A stretch of DNA of 36,399 bases from contig JAQBXN010000091.1 in assembly GCA_027625095.1 (NCBI GenBank), positions 1-36,399 on the forward strand, given 5' to 3'. Each line of letters opens with the position of its first letter. Position 1 is the stretch's first letter. Both the position numbers and the translations under genes were made by a program. Source of the stretch: Planctomycetota bacterium. Lineage in GTDB: Bacteria; Planctomycetota; PUPC01; JACPCR01. Below are positions 1-6,480 of the stretch, one piece after another. The notes below the pieces were generated by a model that was given only the letters and a program-made list of their open reading frames with translations, had not been told where the DNA came from and did not search any database.

Positions 1-27
1 CCCTCCGGGACTGGAGAAACCACATAG

Positions 28-165
28 GCACGGACAGGCAAGATCGAGGAACTCAAACTGCCGAGAAATGGGCAAGAACTTCTGGGCCGCGACACTAGCT
101 TGAAGCTGCGATCCTTGGATGGCTGGCTCAAGAACGAACTTCCGAATGGAAAGAGCAAGCGTTGA
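28..165 (+). CDS. 3' end of an unidentified gene (partial)
   Basis: An open frame of 45 codons runs into a TGA at 163-165 and reads as a normal hydrophilic protein C-terminus, ending in the residues LKNELPNGKSKR. A TAG at 25-27 closes this frame upstream, but the +1 frame before it is open to the window edge. Reading GG at 32-33 as a single G would join the two frames, so the visible part may be the tail of a larger gene interrupted by a one-base indel. The product cannot be identified from about 50 residues. It lies on the same strand as, and 64 bases before, the hydrolase gene at 230, so it could be the upstream member of the same unit. Confidence 0.35.
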   Translation, partial: ARTGKIEELKLPRNGQELLGRDTSLKLRSLDGWLKNELPNGKSKR

Positions 166-229
166 GGCCTTCCCTACCCGGTGTAAAACCAGTATCATCC
201 CGCCAATCTGAATCCAAAGACAAAACCTC

Positions 230-1546
230 ATGCCTGGAATAAAACTTGTAAACAGCACTCCCTGGTCACCTCACCCTCAAGCTGCGCCCATTACCGGACG
301 GCGGGGTGGTCGTTATTACGTTGCTTCCAATGGCACGCGGTCTTGCAGTGGCGGGTGGCAGTTTGAATTCACCTCCCTCGTTCCTGGAACGTTTTACGAG
401 ATTATTGTCGAAGGCAGATTCAGTGATCTGAAGCAACCGAGGGATTCAATTTTCTGTGTCCTGAACTGGAGTCGGATCTCTCCGGACACCGCACGGCCAG
501 ACGCACAATCGGGTTGGGATTACCTGCTGCCTGAATTCAATGGGAGCAAGGTGACCTTTTCGAGACTTGTGCAGACACCTGCGGAAGGGGGGCCGCTTAC
601 GGTTCGATGCAATTTTCGCTGGGCGGATAAAGGGAAGGTGAGTTGGTCCGAGCCGTCGGTTACGCGGTCTTCCAGGAAGCTTGCTTCCAAGAAGGTTATG
701 AAGATTGCGGTAGTGACGGGTGGGAATGACTCCAGGCCGCGGCCTGTGAAGACCATCCAGGACAATATCGATTTCTATCTGCCCCTTTGCGAGAAAGCGT
801 GCGAGGAAAAACCGGACTTGCTCCTGCTGCCGGAAGTAGCGTTGCAGTGGGAGATTGCCGCTCATCCCTTTGATGTCGCCGTACCGGCGCCGGGGCCGGA
901 GACAGACGTTTTTGCACGTATTGCCAGGAAGCACAAGACTCGAATCTGTCTGGGGCTGTTCGAACGCGACGAGGATGCTGTATTCAATTCGGCGCTGCTC
1001 ATCGGGCCGAATGGACAGATTGATGGGCGATACCACAAGGTGCATCTTGCAGTTGGTGGCGAGGCGGAGTCGGGCATATTGCCTGGGAATGGTTTTCCTG
1101 TTTTTGATACGGAAATCGGCCGCGTTGGCTGCAACATTTGTATGGACAGTTCGGCAGCGGAGTCGTCTAGAATGGTGGGCTTGAACGGGGCAGAATTTCT
1201 GCTGCTTCCGATCATGGGCGACCACCGGGCCAGTAGATGGACGGCAGGCTCACCGAATTTCAGCGAAGACAGGTGGAAGGCTATCATGCGGACCCGGGCA
1301 ATGGATAATCAGCTCACCATGGTCGTGGCGAGGAACAGTTGTACCGGGAGTTGCATCATTGACCGCAAAGGTGAAATCCTTGCTTGGAATGAAGGGGAGG
1401 ATGATTTCATTTTTGCAGATGTGCCCATCGACGACGGTTACCGGACCTGGAATGGTGGCTGTTTCAAGTCAGTTAACTGGCTGCAGAGACGGCCCCATTT
1501 GTACGGTGAATATTCGGATATCGAGAATACGGGTTCGCTTAGATAA
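230..1546 (+). CDS. Carbon-nitrogen hydrolase (nitrilase superfamily) with an extra N-terminal domain
   Basis: This is a nitrilase-superfamily amidohydrolase that probably cleaves a carbon-nitrogen bond (amide, carbamoyl or nitrile). The substrate is unknown. The nitrilase domain starts near residue 157 (KIAVVTGG). It has the Glu-Lys-Cys triad: E202 in LLLLPEVAL, K270 in GRYHKVHL, and C304 in GCNICMDSS. Residues 1-150 precede the usual domain start and look like a beta-rich module with many aromatic residues, which resembles a carbohydrate-binding fold; that assignment is inference. No signal peptide or membrane segment is visible. The ATG at 230 has no clear ribosome-binding site, and no better in-frame start stands out. 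The phosphoesterase gene begins 32 bases after the stop on the same strand, so the two are probably co-transcribed. Family assignment is secure; function is not. Confidence 0.9.
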   Translation: MPGIKLVNSTPWSPHPQAAPITGRRGGRYYVASNGTRSCSGGWQFEFTSLVPGTFYEIIVEGRFSDLKQPRDSIFCVLNWSRISPDTARPDAQSGWDYLLPEFNGSKVTFSRLVQTPAEGGPLTVRCNFRWADKGKVSWSEPSVTRSSRKLASKKVMKIAVVTGGNDSRPRPVKTIQDNIDFYLPLCEKACEEKPDLLLLPEVALQWEIAAHPFDVAVPAPGPETDVFARIARKHKTRICLGLFERDEDAVFNSALLIGPNGQIDGRYHKVHLAVGGEAESGILPGNGFPVFDTEIGRVGCNICMDSSAAESSRMVGLNGAEFLLLPIMGDHRASRWTAGSPNFSEDRWKAIMRTRAMDNQLTMVVARNSCTGSCIIDRKGEILAWNEGEDDFIFADVPIDDGYRTWNGGCFKSVNWLQRRPHLYGEYSDIENTGSLR

Positions 1547-1578
1547 GCCAGAGAGGTAAACCCACCAGAGGAGGTTTG

Positions 1579-2598
1579 ATGAGATTTGTTTTCTTTACTG
1601 ACGTTCATCTTCTCGAACGGGAAGACTCTGTGAAAGGTTTCGAGTTGTGTATCGAATCCATGCTTTCCCATGAGCCAGAGGTATTGATCAATGGCGGTGA
1701 CCTTGGGGTGCCGGAAGGTGCAACGCAGACCTACAAAGAGATGATCGCCAGGATTGGGCTCCCGGTTCACATGGTGAACGGAAATCACGAGATTTGTAAC
1801 GGGTCGCTCGATCCTGAGCGGGCGGGTGAGTTTTCCAACAGCTTCGATCATGCGGGTGTTCATTTCGTCATGCTGGACCTGGTTCGGGCTTTTGAGCCGA
1901 CGGAAGAGCATCCCTGGAACTGGTATTTCACCGCGGATGAGAAGAACCTGAAATGGCTGGAAGAAGATCTCGCCGGCCTGGACGCTGATGTGCCGATTAT
2001 CCTTACCTCGCATGTGCCTCTTTCTACCTCTTTTCCACAACGGATGGGGCAAGTGCCAGGAATGGAATTTCCGGTCAATGAAGCGACGAATGCGAAGGAA
2101 GTGCTGGAGATGCTGAGCCGATTCAGGAACGTGGCCACGCTCCATGGGCATGATCATGAAAATTCACGACACCGCTGGCGTCACATTCAGATTCTTACGA
2201 CGGGCGCGGTGGCCGGTAACTGGTGGCGAAACGGCCTGGACAGCCCGAATCAATTCGGAGAGCCGCAGGGCTATCGGGTGATTGATGTGGATTCCCGATC
2301 AGGTGAGATCACGAATCGCTATCATGCATTTCAACCGCATCAGGATATTGAAATTGCGCCGGCCACCCGTGAGGGGAGGCGGTTCGTGAATGTGATTGAT
2401 GGCGGCTCTGCGGCCGTGGTGCATGTAGAAGGGGTTGGCCGTTTGTCCGCGCTTGATCCGTGGGGCCAGGAGAATAAGCGTCTCTCAACGCACTACTATG
2501 AATTGCCCGAGGAATGCCCCCCGGAGATGGATGTGGAAGTGGAATTCGAGGATGGCCGAACCGTGGAAGCTTCGCTGTTATTCGAGGATTCCGACTGA
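1579..2598 (+). CDS. Calcineurin-like metallophosphoesterase
   Basis: This is a dinuclear-metal phosphoesterase of the calcineurin/purple acid phosphatase superfamily. The metal-binding motifs occur in order: D8-x-H10 (FTDVHL), GGD (residues 39-41), GNHE (68-71), an SH motif in LTSHVPL, and GHDHE near residue 190. The last third is a beta-rich C-terminal region of the kind that follows the catalytic domain in exported members, although no signal peptide is visible. I chose the ATG at 1579 over the in-frame TTG at 1576 because a strong GAGGAGG lies just upstream (1568-1574). The gene follows the nitrilase-like hydrolase closely and probably shares its transcript. The substrate could be a phosphomonoester, a phosphodiester or a nucleotide; the sequence does not decide. 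Confidence 0.9.
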   Translation: MRFVFFTDVHLLEREDSVKGFELCIESMLSHEPEVLINGGDLGVPEGATQTYKEMIARIGLPVHMVNGNHEICNGSLDPERAGEFSNSFDHAGVHFVMLDLVRAFEPTEEHPWNWYFTADEKNLKWLEEDLAGLDADVPIILTSHVPLSTSFPQRMGQVPGMEFPVNEATNAKEVLEMLSRFRNVATLHGHDHENSRHRWRHIQILTTGAVAGNWWRNGLDSPNQFGEPQGYRVIDVDSRSGEITNRYHAFQPHQDIEIAPATREGRRFVNVIDGGSAAVVHVEGVGRLSALDPWGQENKRLSTHYYELPEECPPEMDVEVEFEDGRTVEASLLFEDSD

Positions 2599-2610
2599 GA
2601 TCTGCCCGGC

Positions 2611-2903
2611 TTAATCAAGCTCCAGGACCATGTATTTCTGTTCCACGTCTTGCATCGGCATCACCGCCATCTTTTCGGCCAATTTCGCTTCTGTTTCAAA
2701 AACCTTCTGACGAACCGCAATCAATTCGGGTAGCAGGCTGTCAGCAAATTCTGTTTTCACTCCTTCAATGACGTTTCTCTTGTCTTTGAGAAACTCTCGT
2801 CCTTCGAGGGTCTGGGGTTTTGACAGCTCTGAATCCGCATAGGATTCCTGTGCCTTCCGCTCCTGTTCCTTCTCATGGAAAGGCGGCTGAACTGCTGTGC
2901 CAT
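2611..2903 (-). pseudogene. Small charged helical protein, frameshifted
   Basis: On the minus strand a frame is open from the stop at 2611-2613 back to about 2910 but has no usable start. A second frame begins with ATG at 2903 (MAQQFSRLSM) and would join it if one G were restored in the ATGAG at 2872-2876, giving ATG GAG AAG GAA CAG GAG. The repaired product would be about 97 residues. It is rich in Glu, Lys, Gln and Ala, probably a coiled-coil-like helix, and ends in QKYMVLELD. I do not recognise the family. The composition and absence of stops support a real gene broken by a one-base loss or a sequencing error, not random sequence, but an open frame of this size can occur by chance. The gene is divergent from the oxidoreductase at 3033. 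Confidence 0.4.
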
Positions 2904-3032
2904 CGCATCACCCTGGGAAAGAGTTTTTAAGAGACGCCAGGATCCGAGACGAGTGATCGTAAAGAGTGTTTGCCTCTGAAACGTGCTGGCCTAAGATGCC
3001 GACGATTTATCTACTTACCCAGAGGTTTCAAT

Positions 3033-3917
3033 ATGCGAATTGGTATTGTCGGTGCGGAGAATTCTCATTGCGGTGCGGTAGCACATACGATGAATGTTAA
3101 GAAGGCGTGTGGAAAAGCGCGGGTTGTGGCTGTGTGGGGAGAGACCCGGGCCTATGCCGAAGCCGCGGCTGCGAAGGGCGAGATCCCTGAAATTGTAAAA
3201 CGACCGGAAGATATGATCGGCAAAATTGATGGGGTTATGCTTGACCACCGCCACGCTAAATTTCACGTTCCGGCGACAATCCCGTTTATTGAGGCTGGGA
3301 TACCGGCATTTGTTGACAAGCCATTCAGCTACACGGTGAAGGAGGGTTGGGCGCTTATCCAACTGGCTCGTAAGAAGGGTGTGCCCATTACTTCTTTCTC
3401 CTCGATTCCGCTGCAGGATGCGTTCAGGACGGAATTCAAAAAACAGGTTCGCTCGGCCGGTAAAATCCGGGCAGTTCATACTTCCGGGCCTTGTGATACC
3501 CGCTCCAAATGGGGTGGTATTTTCTTTTATGGCATCCACCAGGTGGATGCCATTCTCAAGGGGTTTGGCCCCGGCATCGAGACGGTGCAGGTCATAATGG
3601 CCGGCAAGGGGAATCCAAACGGGGTAGCTGTAATGCAATACAAAGATGGGGGCCCGATAGTGAGCATGGAGTGTGTGAGTGAGGGTAAGACAAGCTTTAG
3701 CTTCGGGGCATCCGGCACCAAAGCACAGGTCCACTTTGTCCACAAGGGCGATTCCGATCCCTACATCAATGGCATCAAGACCTTCCTCAAGATGTTCCGC
3801 ACAGGTAAAGAGCCCTTTACCGCCGCTGAAATGCTGGAGCCGATTGCGGTTCTTGAGGCATTGCAGAAAGCGATAAAGTCGGGCAAGAAAGTTCGGGTTG
3901 CCAAGTTGCCTGAGTAA
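3033..3917 (+). CDS. Gfo/Idh/MocA family NAD(P)-dependent oxidoreductase
   Basis: This protein belongs to the glucose-fructose oxidoreductase/inositol dehydrogenase family, which usually oxidises or reduces sugars and polyols. An N-terminal Rossmann fold is shown by GIVGAENSH (residues 4-12). The family's E/D-K-P motif, which carries the lysine near nicotinamide and substrate, appears as VDKPFSY (D95, K96, P97). The GFO/IDH/MocA C-terminal alpha/beta domain fills the rest. At 294 residues it is short for the family (usually 330-400), with a compact C-terminal domain. The start at 3033 is preferred over an upstream in-frame ATG at 2970 because AGAGG sits 7 bases upstream and the Rossmann strand begins at residue 2. 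It ends at a bidirectional terminator and has no same-strand partner. Confidence 0.88.
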   Translation: MRIGIVGAENSHCGAVAHTMNVKKACGKARVVAVWGETRAYAEAAAAKGEIPEIVKRPEDMIGKIDGVMLDHRHAKFHVPATIPFIEAGIPAFVDKPFSYTVKEGWALIQLARKKGVPITSFSSIPLQDAFRTEFKKQVRSAGKIRAVHTSGPCDTRSKWGGIFFYGIHQVDAILKGFGPGIETVQVIMAGKGNPNGVAVMQYKDGGPIVSMECVSEGKTSFSFGASGTKAQVHFVHKGDSDPYINGIKTFLKMFRTGKEPFTAAEMLEPIAVLEALQKAIKSGKKVRVAKLPE

Positions 3918-3940
3918 TTCGGATTAGTATTCAGTACAAA

Positions 3941-3968
3941 AAAAGGCTTCCCATTTGGGAAGCCTTTT
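3941..3968. terminator. Bidirectional rho-independent terminator
   Basis: A perfect 12-base inverted repeat (AAAAGGCTTCCC / GGGAAGCCTTTT) encloses the four-base loop ATTT. It carries an A-tract on the left and a T-tract on the right, so it can work for both strands. It sits between the convergent oxidoreductase gene (stop at 3917) and the prepilin-like gene (stop at 3992, minus strand), where a shared terminator is expected. Confidence 0.92.
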
Positions 3969-3991
3969 CTGTTTCAAACGAGGGTCATGAA

Positions 3992-4744
3992 TTACTCAGG
4001 AATGTGATAGAGGAAGCGAGTGCTGATGACCTCGTTCCTCCATTCAGGATCAGTTTTCGTCCCATCTTTCCTTGTCCAGGTGATCTTGAAGTTGCCGTTC
4101 CACTGATCGCCTTTGTAGAGGATCTTGATTGGGTAGTAACCATCGGTATCAACCCCTGACTTTAAATACAGATCATTGGGGTCATTGGCCGTTGTATGAG
4201 CAGTACCCATAGCTGTAGCATCGAGGACATCATCCTTGTTACCAATAGCGAACTGAACTGATGCACCACCCTGAGCGACAGCGGCGAATTCAAGGTAGAC
4301 CTCCCAGTTTCCTGGCTTAGGAAACTTGACCAGGCCGTCCCATCGCACTGTATATTTGTTTGGAAATTTGACCATGGTGTTACCAACACCGCCCCAGAAA
4401 CTACCCGCATTGACGCGAGTCAGGAGTTCCCAGTCACTGTTGTAAGAATAACCGTCCAGAACGCTGAGCCAGAGTGGTCCGGCAGAAACCAGGTCGCTGC
4501 TCCAGATGGTCTGGTATCGTAACGGAGTGGATAAATCGCTTGGGAGTTTCGGTAGTCTGCCTTCGGCGACGCCCATGGCGACATTGGTGAAATCGTTGGC
4601 ATACCAGGCTCTCATTTTCAGTCCACCAATGATCGAAAGACCATCCTCTGACTTCAACTGAGAGCCAAGCTCTACATGGAGGTCACCGTAGCAGTAGTAG
4701 GCCTCGTTCTTCAGGCCTGATTCATCAACGTGCCGACGGCCCAA
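3992..4744 (-). CDS. C-terminal part of a prepilin-like protein with a PA14-like domain (frameshifted from upstream)
   Basis: This frame has no ATG or ribosome-binding site at its start; 4744 is merely the first TTG. It stays open upstream to about 4880 and reads NGIPKSYQIASFYSGYN, directly continuing the prepilin frame that ends prematurely at 4780. I therefore read it as the C-terminal 290 residues of the prepilin at 5238. The last ~130 residues, from about NKYTVRWDGL to FKITWTRKDG, have the alternating beta pattern of PA14/GLEYA-type domains: a strand with VRWDGLV, an aromatic 'W-E-V-Y-L-E-F' strand, and a closing 'I-T-W' strand. PA14 modules bind carbohydrate or mediate adhesion, so a surface or secretion-machinery role is likely. 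That function is inference. Confidence 0.7.
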   Translation of the reverse strand: MGRRHVDESGLKNEAYYCYGDLHVELGSQLKSEDGLSIIGGLKMRAWYANDFTNVAMGVAEGRLPKLPSDLSTPLRYQTIWSSDLVSAGPLWLSVLDGYSYNSDWELLTRVNAGSFWGGVGNTMVKFPNKYTVRWDGLVKFPKPGNWEVYLEFAAVAQGGASVQFAIGNKDDVLDATAMGTAHTTANDPNDLYLKSGVDTDGYYPIKILYKGDQWNGNFKITWTRKDGTKTDPEWRNEVISTRFLYHIPE

Positions 4745-4779
4745 TTCCCCAACTGCAACAACCTTACTGTCTTCCGAAC

Positions 4780-5238
4780 TCAGGCTGGTGAGATTATAGC
4801 CTGAGTAGAAAGAAGCGATCTGGTAGCTCTTTGGAATACCGTTCTTGTTAACAAGGCATTCTGATCCATTGGGCAGAGAAAATCTTTGACCTTTGAGTTG
4901 GTCTTCTGCGATTCGCTAAGATTCGCACCGGATGCACTTCCGAAGTTGTACCATGTACCGGCGGGTTCCCCCTCATAACCTTCTTCGCTATACGAACGGT
5001 AACCTTTGTCCCTTGTGAGGAATGTTTCAGGATCGGGTGGTGTGTAACCTTCCCACTGAGAGCTGTAGGTGCGGAGCTGGGTGGACATCACTCTGAGCTT
5101 TCCAAGGCAGGCACGTGCATTCGCCTGCTGCTGTGCTTTGGCCAGGATTGGCAGAAGCAGCCCAGCCAGGATGGCGATAATCACAACCACAACAAGGAGT
5201 TCTATAAGGGTGAATCCCTTTGAAGCAATTCTTTTCAT
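4780..5238 (-). CDS. Prepilin-type N-terminal cleavage/methylation protein (N-terminal part, frameshifted)
   Basis: This is a type IV pilin or type II secretion pseudopilin precursor. It has a short basic leader (MKRIASKG) and the prepilin peptidase site G-FTLIE with Glu at +5, followed by a ~20-residue hydrophobic helix (residues 12-32). The leader would be removed by prepilin peptidase and the new N-terminus methylated. The start at 5238 is set by GGAGG nine bases upstream. After DFLCP the frame drifts into an unlike sequence and stops at 4780. Adding one base to the CCC run (forward GGG 4871-4873) continues the protein as NGSECLVNKN into the frame ending at 3992, giving about 415 residues. 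I read this as one gene with a one-base deletion, real or technical. No secretion operon genes adjoin it. Confidence 0.85.
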   Translation of the reverse strand: MKRIASKGFTLIELLVVVVIIAILAGLLLPILAKAQQQANARACLGKLRVMSTQLRTYSSQWEGYTPPDPETFLTRDKGYRSYSEEGYEGEPAGTWYNFGSASGANLSESQKTNSKVKDFLCPMDQNALLTRTVFQRATRSLLSTQAIISPA

Positions 5239-5289
5239 TCTGAGAAACCTCCAGCTATCAGGGTTAGGACGAGAAAGCCCGGTAAAATT

Positions 5290-5360
5290 GAGACACAAAG
5301 GCCCACTTGAAGCGATCAACTTCAATGCGATAAGAGACACAAAACACATACTCTGTGTCT
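5290..5360. promoter_or_regulatory. Three AGACACA boxes upstream of the prepilin gene
   Basis: The heptamer AGACACA occurs at 5291-5297 and 5335-5341, and inverted as TGTGTCT at 5354-5360. The first two copies extend to GAGACACAAA and are 44 bases apart, about four helical turns. The second and third form an inverted repeat with a 12-base spacer. All lie 50-120 bases upstream of the prepilin start on the minus strand, where a regulator would bind. The repeat is visible in the sequence; an operator role is inference. Confidence 0.35.
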
Positions 5361-5663
5361 GAAACTTCCTGCACCCATAATCCGTTTCCTGGATTTCTCT
5401 TCCCTCTCAATGCCCCGAAAAGAGGGATGCCCCTGGATTGCTAGAAGTTGACACTAACTCTAGAAGATTGTCATTTAGTGTTAACGCAAGCGGCCCAAGC
5501 TATATCGCCCACCCTTGAAATGTCTAGCCTGAATTCTCATTTCGCCACACGGGAAAAGCCCGATATTTGCAAAATTCAACCGAGAAATGCTCCATACGGA
5601 AAAATTGATGACTTTTGGCCGCAAGGCTTCAAATTGTGAGGCTTTACGAGCAGGATTTTATAT
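5361..5663. other. Intergenic region with an 11-base inverted repeat
   Basis: This is the non-coding stretch between the divergent prepilin and PilZ genes. Apart from one weak 63-codon open frame with no ribosome-binding site and atypical composition, I see no gene. An imperfect inverted repeat, GTTGACACTAA (5447-5457) and TTAGTGTTAAC (5475-5485), differs at one position and encloses 17 bases. It could be an operator or a cruciform; no T-tract follows, so it is not a terminator. Confidence 0.4.
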
Positions 5664-5693
5664 TTGTGAGCTTGTGCTGCTGTTCTGTATAGT
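5664..5693 (+). promoter_or_regulatory. Candidate sigma-70-type promoter for the PilZ-recD2 unit
   Basis: TTGTGA (5664-5669) is separated by 18 bases from TATAGT (5688-5693). They match the -35 and -10 consensus at four and five of six positions. Transcription would start near 5700, just before the ATG at 5717. This argues against the in-frame TTG at 5693 as the translation start. The prediction rests on the consensus alone. Confidence 0.35.
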
Positions 5694-5716
5694 TGATCAA
5701 CGTCGCCAATTTACTC

Positions 5717-6475
5717 ATGAGTAGAGACCCAATGGATTCAAGCAATGAGAAAGCTGAATACCGAGAGTTCCACCGGGTCGCTCACCGATTCGGCATCCAA
5801 TGCCGAAGGGTCGGGGTGGATGTGCTCCCTGCGAGGGTTGATCTCATAGACATCGGTGAAGGTGGAGCGCGCCTGCACAGCGACTTCCCAGTGGAGAATG
5901 GATCTCGAATGCTGTTGGATTTCAAGAGGCCTGAACATGGACTTGACCAGACCCTTCATGCCCAGGTGATGTGGGTGAGATCTGGTCCTGAAAACACCAG
6001 TTGGGACTGGGGAGTCAGATTTCAGGAAAGCGAATCCTTTGCAATCCAGCAACTGTTCGAAAAGCTCAGTAACACCAGCGAAGTCCCGATACCGGCACCC
6101 CAGATAATTCAGAAGCAACCAGAGGAGCGGCGAGGAGCAGTCCGTATCCATGAAAACTGTCCGATCCGATTCGCCAAATCTCCGGCTGGTTGGCTGACAT
6201 CATGGACGCCATCTACGGCTCTTGACGTGAGTGGAAGCGGCATCGCGTTCATATCCAAACGCCCACCTGAACCGGGCACTATGTTGGAAGTGGAGATTCA
6301 ACTGCAGGATGAACCCATACGGCCCCAAATAACCGGGGGTGTGGCGAGGTGTGAGGCGCTGCCGGGAGGTGAGTATCGGGTGGGCCTGCAGTTCATTCAG
6401 ATGGACGATACGTCTCAGAAACAGCTTTCCTCTTACCTCTCGCGCCGGTTGCGAGAGCGCCTGGATAGAGGCTGA
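5717..6475 (+). CDS. Tandem PilZ-domain protein (probable c-di-GMP receptor)
   Basis: The protein carries two PilZ-like domains and no other recognisable module, so it is probably a soluble cyclic-di-GMP-responsive adaptor. The second domain has both halves of the binding signature: R139-x3-R143 (RGAVR) and D170-x-S172-x2-G175 (DVSGSG). The first has R20-x3-R24 (RVAHR), but its second motif is DIGEGG with Gly in place of Ser, so it may bind weakly or only structurally. The total is 252 residues. ATG 5717 is preferred to TTG 5693, which overlaps a candidate -10 box, although ATG 5732 is also possible. The recD2 gene starts 5 bases after the stop, indicating co-transcription. No functional link between c-di-GMP and RecD2 is obvious. 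Confidence 0.82.
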   Translation: MSRDPMDSSNEKAEYREFHRVAHRFGIQCRRVGVDVLPARVDLIDIGEGGARLHSDFPVENGSRMLLDFKRPEHGLDQTLHAQVMWVRSGPENTSWDWGVRFQESESFAIQQLFEKLSNTSEVPIPAPQIIQKQPEERRGAVRIHENCPIRFAKSPAGWLTSWTPSTALDVSGSGIAFISKRPPEPGTMLEVEIQLQDEPIRPQITGGVARCEALPGGEYRVGLQFIQMDDTSQKQLSSYLSRRLRERLDRG

Positions 6476-6480
6476 TCAGT

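Noticed and set aside
446..1225. 259-codon open frame antisense to the nitrilase-like gene
   Set aside because: It is antisense to a gene with an intact catalytic triad, and its Arg/His-rich composition is typical of a shadow frame.
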